A DNA stretch of 64,000 nucleotides from positions 744,001-808,000 of the forward strand of contig NZ_CP154858.1 in the NCBI RefSeq assembly GCF_041153465.1, given 5' to 3'. The position numbers and the translations under genes are program-made. The stretch is from Thermohahella caldifontis (GTDB taxonomy: Bacteria; Pseudomonadota; Gammaproteobacteria; Pseudomonadales; Oleiphilaceae). Shown here in pieces: positions 24,399-31,910 of the stretch. How positions within the stretch are numbered: position 1 is the stretch's first letter; each line of letters opens with the position of its first letter. The notes beneath the pieces were generated by a model. That model saw only the letters and a list, made by a program, of their open reading frames with translations, was not told the origin of the DNA and searched no databases.

Positions 24399-25847
24399 TG
24401 TCAACCCAATTCTAAAATGTCCCCTTTTTACCAAAGCTAAAGTGTCCCCTTTGGGTATCCTGTTTCAGGAGGTTACCGACTGCCTGCCGGAGGCCGCTTT
24501 ACCAACCGGAGAACGTCGCCATGGATGGTCCGGCGCGGGCTTTCTGCCTGAGGATGCCTTTTGTCTGGCTCTCGCCTTGTCGACACGTTGGTGGAGGCTT
24601 TTCTCGTCATCCAAAGGGACCGGGGGCTCGCCTTCGCTCAGGATTTGCCAATCCAGTTGATGCCCTTTGTGGAGCACCGTCACATGGCCATCCTGTGCTT
24701 CACAGATGGTGATCCGGGCGCCCCGGAGCCGATAGCCCTTTCCATAGCCGGTGAGCTGGTATTCCCGGTTCCTGAACTGAAAGGTCAGGTTCTTTGAGAG
24801 CTTTCGGTGGTTGTGCAGGCACAGGATGAGCGCCAGCTCCTCTGGTGTGTGCAGAACGGGGCGGTGAGCATCCGTGGCGTTCTGGGCGGGTTTGGCAAAG
24901 CGTGCGTTGAAATCGCGCATAAAGCCCGGCAGCCAGGCATTGGCGGTCTCAATGTCCGAGATGCCCGCAAGACGCAACTCCTTGACGAGGCGGTCCTGAA
25001 GCGTCTGGTTGGCACGCTCGACACGCCCCTTGGCCTGAGGGGTATTGGCATGAATGGGCTCGATATCCAGCGTTTTGAGAGCCCGGGTGAACTGGGTCAG
25101 CTCACCTTCGCGCTCGGGTTGGTTTACCCGGAAGATGCTGTGCTTGTCGGAATACAAAGCAGCGGGGCGGCCGTGCTCGGCCAGATAGCCTTGCAGTGTC
25201 TGCAGGTAAGCCCAGGTGGTCTCGGCCGGGGCGAAGCGTAATGCCATCAGTTCACTGGTGGCGTCATCAATGAACACGATCAGGGTGCAGCGCGGGCCGC
25301 GCCCTTCAAACCAGTCATGTGGTGAGCCGTCAATCTGAATCAGCTCGCCGCGACAGGGCCGTCTGGGACGTCGCTGGTGAATCCGGGCGGCCTTGCGTTT
25401 TCCGGGTTTCCAGAGTCCGTCAGCGATCATCCACTGTCGGAGGGTCTCGGCTGACAGCTTGTATCCATGCAGTGCGGTGAGTTTTTCACAGGCAAGCGTT
25501 GGTCCGAAATCAGGGTAGCGTGTGCGAACCAGAGAGAGTACTTCCTTGCGCACGGCCCCGGGAATTGCATTGCCCGGGCGTTTACCGAGATGGCCGGAAA
25601 CCAGTCCTGACGGCCCCTTCTGACGAAAGCGGGCGACCAGACGCTTAACTTGCCGGACACTCAGCCCAAGCTGCCGGGCAGCTTCCTGTTGCCGAAGCTG
25701 TTTTGCGGTCACCTGCTGAATGATTGCCAGCCGATCGATCGCTTTTTGCGTCATTGCAATGGTCTCCTCTGCCATTGCCCCCTCCTGTATCCCAAAAGGG
25801 GACATTTTAGAATTGCGAGAAGGGGACATTACAGCTTTGGGCTAACA
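24399..25847 (-). mobile_element. Insertion sequence copy A (IS1202/ISNCY-like, 1449 bp)
   Basis: Bounded by ends TGTCAACCCAA (left) and TGTTAGCCCAA (right, read inward). Just inside each end are two copies of a subterminal motif like AATGTCCCCTTTT, which probably bind the transposase. One transposase gene fills it on the minus strand. The flanks are 17-base direct repeats. The same 1466-base unit repeats immediately to the right as copy B. The assignment to the ISNCY/IS1202 type rests on the transposase and on the long target duplication. Confidence 0.85.
24465..25775 (-). CDS. DDE transposase of IS copy A (IS1202/ISNCY-like)
   Basis: A 436-residue transposase. N-terminal helix-turn-helix domains (QEAARQLGLSVRQVKRLVARFRQKG) precede a rve-type DDE core: Asp in ELIQIDGSPHDWF, Asp in LYSDKHSIFR and Glu in GRVERANQTLQDRLVKELRL. 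The start is the ATG at 25775 with a strong AGGAGGGGG ribosome site; the frame upstream runs into the IS end and is not used. The catalytic triad is intact and the protein is the same as the copy at 25931, so both look recent and functional. Confidence 0.87.
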   Translation of the reverse strand: MAEETIAMTQKAIDRLAIIQQVTAKQLRQQEAARQLGLSVRQVKRLVARFRQKGPSGLVSGHLGKRPGNAIPGAVRKEVLSLVRTRYPDFGPTLACEKLTALHGYKLSAETLRQWMIADGLWKPGKRKAARIHQRRPRRPCRGELIQIDGSPHDWFEGRGPRCTLIVFIDDATSELMALRFAPAETTWAYLQTLQGYLAEHGRPAALYSDKHSIFRVNQPEREGELTQFTRALKTLDIEPIHANTPQAKGRVERANQTLQDRLVKELRLAGISDIETANAWLPGFMRDFNARFAKPAQNATDAHRPVLHTPEELALILCLHNHRKLSKNLTFQFRNREYQLTGYGKGYRLRGARITICEAQDGHVTVLHKGHQLDWQILSEGEPPVPLDDEKSLHQRVDKARARQKASSGRKPAPDHPWRRSPVGKAASGRQSVTS

Positions 25848-25864
25848 CCAATGAAAAAAAGGGG
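25848..25864 (+). repeat. Direct repeat 2 (between IS copies A and B)
   Basis: CCAATGAAAAAAAGGGG, identical to direct repeat 1. It is the only sequence between copies A and B. Confidence 0.85.
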
Positions 25865-27313
25865 TGTCAACCCAATTCTAAAATGTCCCCTTTTTACCAA
25901 AGCTAAAGTGTCCCCTTTGGGTATCCTGTTTCAGGAGGTTACCGACTGCCTGCCGGAGGCCGCTTTACCAACCGGAGAACGTCGCCATGGATGGTCCGGC
26001 GCGGGCTTTCTGCCTGAGGATGCCTTTTGTCTGGCTCTCGCCTTGTCGACACGTTGGTGGAGGCTTTTCTCGTCATCCAAAGGGACCGGGGGCTCGCCTT
26101 CGCTCAGGATTTGCCAATCCAGTTGATGCCCTTTGTGGAGCACCGTCACATGGCCATCCTGTGCTTCACAGATGGTGATCCGGGCGCCCCGGAGCCGATA
26201 GCCCTTTCCATAGCCGGTGAGCTGGTATTCCCGGTTCCTGAACTGAAAGGTCAGGTTCTTTGAGAGCTTTCGGTGGTTGTGCAGGCACAGGATGAGCGCC
26301 AGCTCCTCTGGTGTGTGCAGAACGGGGCGGTGAGCATCCGTGGCGTTCTGGGCGGGTTTGGCAAAGCGTGCGTTGAAATCGCGCATAAAGCCCGGCAGCC
26401 AGGCATTGGCGGTCTCAATGTCCGAGATGCCCGCAAGACGCAACTCCTTGACGAGGCGGTCCTGAAGCGTCTGGTTGGCACGCTCGACACGCCCCTTGGC
26501 CTGAGGGGTATTGGCATGAATGGGCTCGATATCCAGCGTTTTGAGAGCCCGGGTGAACTGGGTCAGCTCACCTTCGCGCTCGGGTTGGTTTACCCGGAAG
26601 ATGCTGTGCTTGTCGGAATACAAAGCAGCGGGGCGGCCGTGCTCGGCCAGATAGCCTTGCAGTGTCTGCAGGTAAGCCCAGGTGGTCTCGGCCGGGGCGA
26701 AGCGTAATGCCATCAGTTCACTGGTGGCGTCATCAATGAACACGATCAGGGTGCAGCGCGGGCCGCGCCCTTCAAACCAGTCATGTGGTGAGCCGTCAAT
26801 CTGAATCAGCTCGCCGCGACAGGGCCGTCTGGGACGTCGCTGGTGAATCCGGGCGGCCTTGCGTTTTCCGGGTTTCCAGAGTCCGTCAGCGATCATCCAC
26901 TGTCGGAGGGTCTCGGCTGACAGCTTGTATCCATGCAGTGCGGTGAGTTTTTCACAGGCAAGCGTTGGTCCGAAATCAGGGTAGCGTGTGCGAACCAGAG
27001 AGAGTACTTCCTTGCGCACGGCCCCGGGAATTGCATTGCCCGGGCGTTTACCGAGATGGCCGGAAACCAGTCCTGACGGCCCCTTCTGACGAAAGCGGGC
27101 GACCAGACGCTTAACTTGCCGGACACTCAGCCCAAGCTGCCGGGCAGCTTCCTGTTGCCGAAGCTGTTTTGCGGTCACCTGCTGAATGATTGCCAGCCGA
27201 TCGATCGCTTTTTGCGTCATTGCAATGGTCTCCTCTGCCATTGCCCCCTCCTGTATCCCAAAAGGGGACATTTTAGAATTGCGAGAAGGGGACATTACAG
27301 CTTTGGGCTAACA
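25865..27313 (-). mobile_element. Insertion sequence copy B, identical tandem copy of A
   Basis: Same ends, same length (1449 bp) and same orientation as copy A; I saw no base difference where I compared them, and the encoded transposases are identical. The copies are offset by exactly 1466 bases. It is flanked by the 17-base repeat on the left and a 16-base form on the right. Confidence 0.85.
25931..27241 (-). CDS. DDE transposase of IS copy B
   Basis: A 436-residue transposase, residue for residue the same as that at 24465-25775, with the same HTH and DDE motifs (IQIDGSPHDWF, LYSDKHS, GRVERANQ) and the same AGGAGGGGG ribosome site before the ATG at 27241. Identity over the whole element indicates a very recent tandem duplication or insertion. 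Confidence 0.87.
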   Translation of the reverse strand: MAEETIAMTQKAIDRLAIIQQVTAKQLRQQEAARQLGLSVRQVKRLVARFRQKGPSGLVSGHLGKRPGNAIPGAVRKEVLSLVRTRYPDFGPTLACEKLTALHGYKLSAETLRQWMIADGLWKPGKRKAARIHQRRPRRPCRGELIQIDGSPHDWFEGRGPRCTLIVFIDDATSELMALRFAPAETTWAYLQTLQGYLAEHGRPAALYSDKHSIFRVNQPEREGELTQFTRALKTLDIEPIHANTPQAKGRVERANQTLQDRLVKELRLAGISDIETANAWLPGFMRDFNARFAKPAQNATDAHRPVLHTPEELALILCLHNHRKLSKNLTFQFRNREYQLTGYGKGYRLRGARITICEAQDGHVTVLHKGHQLDWQILSEGEPPVPLDDEKSLHQRVDKARARQKASSGRKPAPDHPWRRSPVGKAASGRQSVTS

Positions 27314-27329
27314 CAATGAAAAAAAGGGG
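27314..27329 (+). repeat. Direct repeat 3 (between IS copy B and IS C)
   Basis: CAATGAAAAAAAGGGG, 16 bases: direct repeat 1 without its first C. It separates copy B from the different element C. Confidence 0.85.
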
Positions 27330-28677
27330 TGTTAGCAACAAATAGAACTGTCCGGTTTTGTAGCACATAAACTGTCCGCTTTGGGTCCACTGATGATCAG
27401 ACTTGGCAGCGGACGTTGGCCGGTGCCTGATCAATAGGTTCGAGGGGGTCGAAGGGCAGGCCTTCTGGGGTGTAACTGGCCAGTCTTCTGGGGCCGTGGA
27501 AGATCGCCAGGGAGCGATCAGGATAACGGTGTACCCGAACCTTGGCCTTGACGTAATGGCGCCGATAGCGGTCGGCAGGGATCTGCAGCTTGAGTCCCTC
27601 GAACGAGACGCAGTTGTCCTTGTTCACGGTGCGTTCGTACTGCTCACACAGGATGTCGTCCAGTCCAGGGCCGATGAAAGGCACGAAGGCGCTGCCCTCG
27701 ACGGCGGGTTTGACGCAGAACTCCCGGTTGAAGGCCGGCAGGTAGTGCTCCCGAAGGTAGCGGTTGGCCGCCGCCATGGTGGTAATGCCCTGGGCTGCAA
27801 GTTCCTTGGGCAGGCGTCCCTGATGGGTGGCGAACTGGCGCTCACAGCGGCCCCGGGCCTCGGGGGAATAGGCGGGGATCATCTCGACCCCGAGCTGGGC
27901 CATGGCCCTGCCGAACTGGGTGAGGTTGGACTTGTCGACCTTGCCGCCGGCCTTGGGGGTGTGCCAGTAGTGACTGCCCCGGTCGGTATAGAGGCTCGAG
28001 GGAAGGCCGTGATCGGTGATGACCTCTCGCATGGCCTGGAAGCTCGAAGCCGTGCCTTCCTCCTCGACGAAGAACATGGAGTAGTGCTCAGAGGTGGCGT
28101 CATCGAAGGTGATGATCAGATCCCAGTGGTGGCCGGGAACCCATTCGTGGGTGGAGCCATCCTGGTGGAGCATCATGCCGACCATGGGCGCCCGCTCGCG
28201 GCGTCGACGATGCTTACCCCGAGCCGGTGCCTTCTTGACCAGGCCTGCCTTCTGCAAGGTGTTCCGTACCCAGGTATAGCTGCGTGTGCCGCCGTGACGG
28301 TCGCGGTAGAAGCTGTAGAAGTGTTTGATGTTCCAGCCGTCGTAGCGCTCCTTGTAGAGCGCCTCGAGGCGTAGAACCTCATCCACCGGGGCCTTGCGGT
28401 GGGAAACCTGACTCAGGCGCTTGTCGATCAGGCCGTCGAGGCCCTCCTCCTCGTAGCGGTCGATATAGCGCCGGAAGGTCCGCTCACAGACCCCCAGCAG
28501 CCGCGCCGCCTCTTCCTGGGTCAGCCGTTTCTCGGTCCATCCCGTATAGGCTTCTTCGAATCGCATTTTCCGGATCTCCTGTAGCAGTTCTGTCCGTCTC
28601 ATGGCTCACCTCCTTGGTGATCATGAAACCGGACAAATCACGTGCTACAAGTCCGGACAGTTTATTTGCTCCCAACA
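27330..28677 (-). mobile_element. Insertion sequence C, a second IS1202/ISNCY-like element (1348 bp)
   Basis: Ends TGTTAGCAACAAATAGAACT (left) and TGTTGGGAGCAAATAAACT (right, read inward) are imperfect inverted repeats, each followed by CTGTCCGG/TGTCCGG. It carries one transposase gene on the minus strand that differs from copies A and B but has the same layout. It is flanked by the same 16-base direct repeat. Confidence 0.85.
27397..28602 (-). CDS. DDE transposase of IS C (IS1202/ISNCY-like)
   Basis: A 401-residue transposase with an N-terminal HTH (QEEAARLLGVCERTFRRYIDRYEEEGLDGL) and the DDE core: Asp in MLHQDGSTHEWV, Asp in LYTDRGSHYWHTP and Glu in ARGRCERQFATHQGRLPKEL. The ATG at 28602 has a near-perfect AAGGAGGTGA ribosome site. 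It is clearly diverged from the transposase of copies A and B, although both share HTH plus rve architecture. The reading frame is intact. Confidence 0.87.
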   Translation of the reverse strand: MRRTELLQEIRKMRFEEAYTGWTEKRLTQEEAARLLGVCERTFRRYIDRYEEEGLDGLIDKRLSQVSHRKAPVDEVLRLEALYKERYDGWNIKHFYSFYRDRHGGTRSYTWVRNTLQKAGLVKKAPARGKHRRRRERAPMVGMMLHQDGSTHEWVPGHHWDLIITFDDATSEHYSMFFVEEEGTASSFQAMREVITDHGLPSSLYTDRGSHYWHTPKAGGKVDKSNLTQFGRAMAQLGVEMIPAYSPEARGRCERQFATHQGRLPKELAAQGITTMAAANRYLREHYLPAFNREFCVKPAVEGSAFVPFIGPGLDDILCEQYERTVNKDNCVSFEGLKLQIPADRYRRHYVKAKVRVHRYPDRSLAIFHGPRRLASYTPEGLPFDPLEPIDQAPANVRCQV

Positions 28678-28693
28678 CAATGAAAAAAAGGGG
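28678..28693 (+). repeat. Direct repeat 4 (right flank of IS C, at the tRNA promoter)
   Basis: CAATGAAAAAAAGGGG, the fourth copy. It ends at base 28693 and the tRNA -35 box starts at the very next base. It probably represents the original insertion target and provides an A-tract just upstream of the promoter. Confidence 0.85.
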
Positions 28694-28722
28694 TTGACGT
28701 TCCGCCCCGGGATCCGTAATAT
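28694..28722 (+). promoter_or_regulatory. Sigma-70 promoter of tRNA-fMet
   Basis: TTGACG (28694-28699), a 17-base spacer and TAATAT (28717-28722), 14 bases before the tRNA. The A7 tract of direct repeat 4 sits just upstream in the UP-element position. Confidence 0.85.
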
Positions 28723-28736
28723 ACGCACCAAGTCGA

Positions 28737-28813
<77 letters not shown>

Positions 28814-28822
28814 ACGATTTCC

Positions 28823-28860
28823 AAAGCCCAGACCATTATCCGGTCTGGGCTTTTTCGTTT
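28823..28860 (+). terminator. Rho-independent terminator of tRNA-fMet
   Basis: AAAGCCCAGACC (28823-28834) pairs with GGTCTGGGCTTT (28842-28853) around a 7-base loop, followed by a T-rich tail (TTCGTTT). Ten bases after the tRNA. Confidence 0.88.
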
Positions 28861-28880
28861 TCAGGCAACACTTCATCCGC

Positions 28881-28913
28881 AAAAAAACCGCCCCATCCGA
28901 AGATGACGCGGTT
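28881..28913 (-). terminator. Rho-independent terminator of yjdM
   Basis: On the minus strand AACCGC (28913-28908) and GCGGTT (28891-28886) close a stem with an inner CATC/GATG pair and a TTCG tetraloop. A run of T follows (28887-28881). It lies 22 bases beyond the yjdM stop. Confidence 0.82.
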
Positions 28914-28934
28914 CTCCTTCCAAACGCCCCGGAT

Positions 28935-29279
28935 TCAGGCTTTCTTGACGAATTCGGACTTCAGTTTCATGGCGCCAAAGCCGTCAATCTTGCAGTCGAT
29001 ATTGTGATCCCCTTCCACCAGGCGAATATTCCTGACCTTGGTGCCCACTTTCAGCGCTGATGACGCCCCCTTGACCTTGAGATCCTTGATCACGACAACG
29101 GTGTCGCCATCCTGCAGCAGGTTGCCATTGGCATCACGCACGACCAACCCTTCTTCCTGTTCGGCGGACTGCTCCCCTTCTTTCCACTCGTGCGCACATT
29201 CCGGGCAGACCAGCATGTCACCATCCTGGTAAGTATATTCTGATCCGCATTTCGGGCATTCAGGCAGTGCTTGACTCAT
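28935..29279 (-). CDS. yjdM: YjdM/PhnA family zinc-ribbon protein
   Basis: A 114-residue protein. The N-terminal zinc ribbon has Cys8-x2-Cys11 (CPKC) and Cys25-x2-Cys28 (CPEC). A C-terminal SH3-like PhnA domain follows, with DGDTVVVIKDLKVKG and VGTKVRNIRLVEGDHNIDCKIDGFGAMKLK. The old name PhnA came from a mapping link to phosphonate use; the family is not phosphonoacetate hydrolase and its function is not settled. It is a single gene with its own terminator, facing the tRNA. Confidence 0.93.
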   Translation of the reverse strand: MSQALPECPKCGSEYTYQDGDMLVCPECAHEWKEGEQSAEQEEGLVVRDANGNLLQDGDTVVVIKDLKVKGASSALKVGTKVRNIRLVEGDHNIDCKIDGFGAMKLKSEFVKKA

Positions 29280-29395
29280 CTTGGCGTCCTCAACATTTCA
29301 AAATCACAGATGGTTGTGTGGCCTATTGTACTTCTTTTTTCTATTTTTTGGGATACACCCAGCCCGCCACAGGGAGTCGCTGCACTGCAAACGCC

Positions 29396-30049
29396 TCACG
29401 AATCCTTGCCCGACGAATCTGCCCGGCCCGAGCCTTCCCCCTTCTCCCGGCGACGCAACCGGACACGCCCCAATGTATTGGAGATTTCGGAATTGCGACG
29501 GATCATGGCATCCACCTGGCTGACGGTGTAACGCCCGCCGGGGGCCACGCCACCAATCAGATCTTCACGGATTTTGGTGGTCAGATTGCTGAGGGCACTG
29601 TGCAACGGATGCTGATCGTCAGCGAAACTCATGTCACCGGAAATGGCCTTCACCACCTGCAAAAAGGATTGATATTCGTTCAGCACAACCGGTGAGGCCA
29701 CAATGGCCAGACGGTGAGTCATGAACTTGAGGTCAGTCAGCTGATGCTCGCTGAACGTCTCGCACTGGGACATCTGCTCGATCAGGTCCAGCAACCGCTC
29801 GTAGGTGGCAGCCTTGAGGTCGAGAAACTTGATACCCTGTTCTTTCTCGATTTCCACCGCCGTCTGCTTGTTGAGCAGCAGCGCGGTGATGAGCACGGTG
29901 ATCAGCGTACCCAGGATGATCAGGACGATTTCCTGAGCGAATGGCAGCTCGTCGGTGACCTTGTACGCATAGCGCAAATAAAGGTATCCCGAAACCATTG
30001 TCAGGAAAGAGAGCAGCAGATAGAGAATTTGCTTGTCGGCCGGCCTCAT
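29396..30049 (-). CDS. Uncharacterised two-helix membrane protein
   Basis: A 217-residue protein that I do not recognise. Two close membrane segments (ILYLLLSFLTMVSGYLYLRYAY and EIVLIILGTLITVLITALLL) precede a charged, mostly helical cytoplasmic domain of about 150 residues (EIEKEQGIKFLDLKAATYERLLDLIEQM). The end is basic (VRLRRREKGEGSGR). The ATG at 30049 overlaps the stop of the hydroxypyruvate-isomerase-like gene by four bases, so the two are translationally coupled. No function is inferred. Confidence 0.7.
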   Translation of the reverse strand: MRPADKQILYLLLSFLTMVSGYLYLRYAYKVTDELPFAQEIVLIILGTLITVLITALLLNKQTAVEIEKEQGIKFLDLKAATYERLLDLIEQMSQCETFSEHQLTDLKFMTHRLAIVASPVVLNEYQSFLQVVKAISGDMSFADDQHPLHSALSNLTTKIREDLIGGVAPGGRYTVSQVDAMIRRNSEISNTLGRVRLRRREKGEGSGRADSSGKDS

Positions 30050-30831
30050 GCGCTGATCTCCGGAATGTCTAGCCAGCCCAGTCCGGCCGCGGTTTCCCCA
30101 TGAGGGATATATTCGCAGCCGATAAATCCCGCATAGCCCCGCGCCCACAGCCATTCAAAGATGAAGCGGTAGTTGAGCTCGCCCCGGTCAGGTTCGTGAC
30201 GCCCGGGCACATTGGCGACCTGGATATGCGCGATGCGGTCCCAGCACCGACTGAGCCACCAGATGATGTCTCCGTGCATGCGCTGGCAGTGGTAGATGTC
30301 AAACTGCAGCCTTACGTTGGGACGATCAACCTGCTCAATGAGTGCCAGTGCCTGCTCCATGTCCGACAGAAAATACCCGGGCATGTCATGCCTGTTGATG
30401 GGCTCTGCAGTGACCGTCAGACCATCCTTCCCGAGCAGGTCGGCAGCGTACCGGATTGCATTGACCCACGCCTCGCTGGCTTCTTCCTGATCCAGGTCAT
30501 CCGGTTTGACACCGGCCATGACATGAATTCGCCGGTTTCCCAGAACGCCCGCATACTGTCGGGCCTGGTCCAGACCCTCCCTGAACTCATCAAACCGGTC
30601 CGGCAGGCAGGCCAGACCTCTTTCGCCCTTGCTCCAGTCACCCGGCGGCGCATTGAACAGCGCCTGGGTCAGACCGTTATCATCCAGAAGTTTTTTCAGC
30701 GTCTGCGGCGAATGTTCATAAGGAAAAAGATACTCCACCGCATGAAACCCGCAGCGTGCAGCGGCTTCGAACCGTTCCTCAAACGGCACTTCGGTAAAGA
30801 GAAAACTCAGATTGGCGGCAAATTTCAGCAT
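30046..30831 (-). CDS. hyi: Hydroxypyruvate isomerase family protein (Hyi/OtnI-like)
   Basis: A 261-residue TIM-barrel isomerase. It opens MLKFAANLSFLFTEVPFEERF and carries GVLGNRRIHVMAGV, TVTAEPINRHDMPGYFLSD, NVRLQFDIYHCQRMHGD and FIGCEYIPHG, which supply the metal-binding Glu, Asp, His and Glu. Known family members isomerise hydroxypyruvate to tartronate semialdehyde, or 2-oxo-tetronates (OtnI). No glyoxylate-carboligase or tetronate genes flank it, so the substrate is open. It precedes an unknown membrane protein in a two-gene operon and is divergent from the SorC regulator. Confidence 0.88.
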   Translation of the reverse strand: MLKFAANLSFLFTEVPFEERFEAAARCGFHAVEYLFPYEHSPQTLKKLLDDNGLTQALFNAPPGDWSKGERGLACLPDRFDEFREGLDQARQYAGVLGNRRIHVMAGVKPDDLDQEEASEAWVNAIRYAADLLGKDGLTVTAEPINRHDMPGYFLSDMEQALALIEQVDRPNVRLQFDIYHCQRMHGDIIWWLSRCWDRIAHIQVANVPGRHEPDRGELNYRFIFEWLWARGYAGFIGCEYIPHGETAAGLGWLDIPEISA

Positions 30832-30912
30832 CGTGCTCTCCGTTGATCCACGTCAACTATATCGGGAAATACGGGATTTGCGAAGTTGACGGTCCCCGTC
30901 CCAATGCGTAGC

Positions 30913-30947
30913 ATGAAAATATTTCCAGACGATGAAATTATTTTCAT
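30913..30947. promoter_or_regulatory. AT-rich inverted repeat upstream of the SorC regulator
   Basis: ATGAAAATATTTC (30913-30925) and GAAATTATTTTCAT (30934-30947) form an inverted repeat that ends at the base before the start codon. It fits an operator of the SorC/DeoR type and probably controls the nucleoside operon, the divergent hyi gene, or both. No Shine-Dalgarno sequence is left between it and the ATG. Confidence 0.6.
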
Positions 30948-31910
30948 ATGGAATCACAACTCGACCTGGCCTCACGGGCCGCATGGCTCTACTACATCGG
31001 TGGTTACAAGCAGGGTCAGGTCGCTGAACGTCTGGGCGTCTCCTCTGCCAAGGCACACCGGCTCATCGCACAGGCACATGAAGCCGGTCTGGTTCAGGTC
31101 TTCGTTCAGGGGCGCCCGGCCCGCTGCGTCGAACTGGAAGAGCAAATCCTTCAACACTTCAACCTGAAAGGGTGCGTGGTCGCGCCGACACTTCACGAAG
31201 AAGACGATCCCCGCCAGAACTTTCACGAGGTCGGCCTTGCCTCCGCACAATGGGTCGCGGAGCTGATCCGCTCGGGAGACCACACGCTGATCGGTGTGGG
31301 CAAGGGGCGTTCGCTGACCGCCTTTGCCCGGAACCTTCCTGAAATGGACCTGCCGCACACTCGGTTTGTATCCGTTAGCGGCAGTCTGACACGACATTTC
31401 TCGGCCAATCGCGAAGACGTGATTCTGACGCTGATGCACAAGACCGGCGGGGAAGGATTCATCAACCCGGTCCCCTATATTGCGGCCTCGGAAACTCAGC
31501 GTGACCTGCTGCTGGCACAGGAAAATGTCAGCGGCGTGATGGCACTGGCGCGCCAGGCCTCACTCGTGATAGTGGGCATCGGTTCACTTAACCGCGATAC
31601 CTACATCCAGAACGTGGGGCTGGTCAGCCCGGAGCAGTGGCAGGATCTGCGCGCTTCGGGTGCCATCTCCGATGTTGTGGGAAATTTCGTCGATGTCCGG
31701 GGCAGAAAGGTGGATTGCGCCGTCAACCGGCACGCACTTTCCCTGTCACTTGACGATCTGCGCGGCAAGCGTGTTGTGGCCGTGGCAGGAGGACACGACA
31801 AGGCATTGGCCTGCCTGGGCGCCCTGCGCACCGGTATTCTGACAGATCTGATTCTGGGTGAATCGGCTGCTCGTCAGCTGGTTCAGCTACTTGACGGAGA
31901 AACATCATGA
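30948..31910 (+). CDS. SorC/DeoR-type sugar-binding transcriptional regulator
   Basis: A 320-residue SorC regulator. The N-terminal helix-turn-helix (YYIGGYKQGQVAERLGVSSAKAHRLIAQA) is followed by the sugar-phosphate-binding domain: LIGVGKGRSLTAFARNLP, SVSGSLTRHF and VVAVAGGHDKALACLGALRTGILTDLILGE. Family members respond to phosphorylated sugars; here deoxyribose-5-phosphate or a related pentose phosphate is the natural guess, because deoC follows with a four-base overlap. It is the first gene of the eleven-gene nucleoside operon and is probably self-regulated through the repeat at 30913-30947. Confidence 0.88.
   Translation: MESQLDLASRAAWLYYIGGYKQGQVAERLGVSSAKAHRLIAQAHEAGLVQVFVQGRPARCVELEEQILQHFNLKGCVVAPTLHEEDDPRQNFHEVGLASAQWVAELIRSGDHTLIGVGKGRSLTAFARNLPEMDLPHTRFVSVSGSLTRHFSANREDVILTLMHKTGGEGFINPVPYIAASETQRDLLLAQENVSGVMALARQASLVIVGIGSLNRDTYIQNVGLVSPEQWQDLRASGAISDVVGNFVDVRGRKVDCAVNRHALSLSLDDLRGKRVVAVAGGHDKALACLGALRTGILTDLILGESAARQLVQLLDGETS

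Noticed and set aside
24399..28677. Composite transposon carrying cargo
   Set aside because: There is no passenger gene between the elements; only the 16-17 base repeats separate them.
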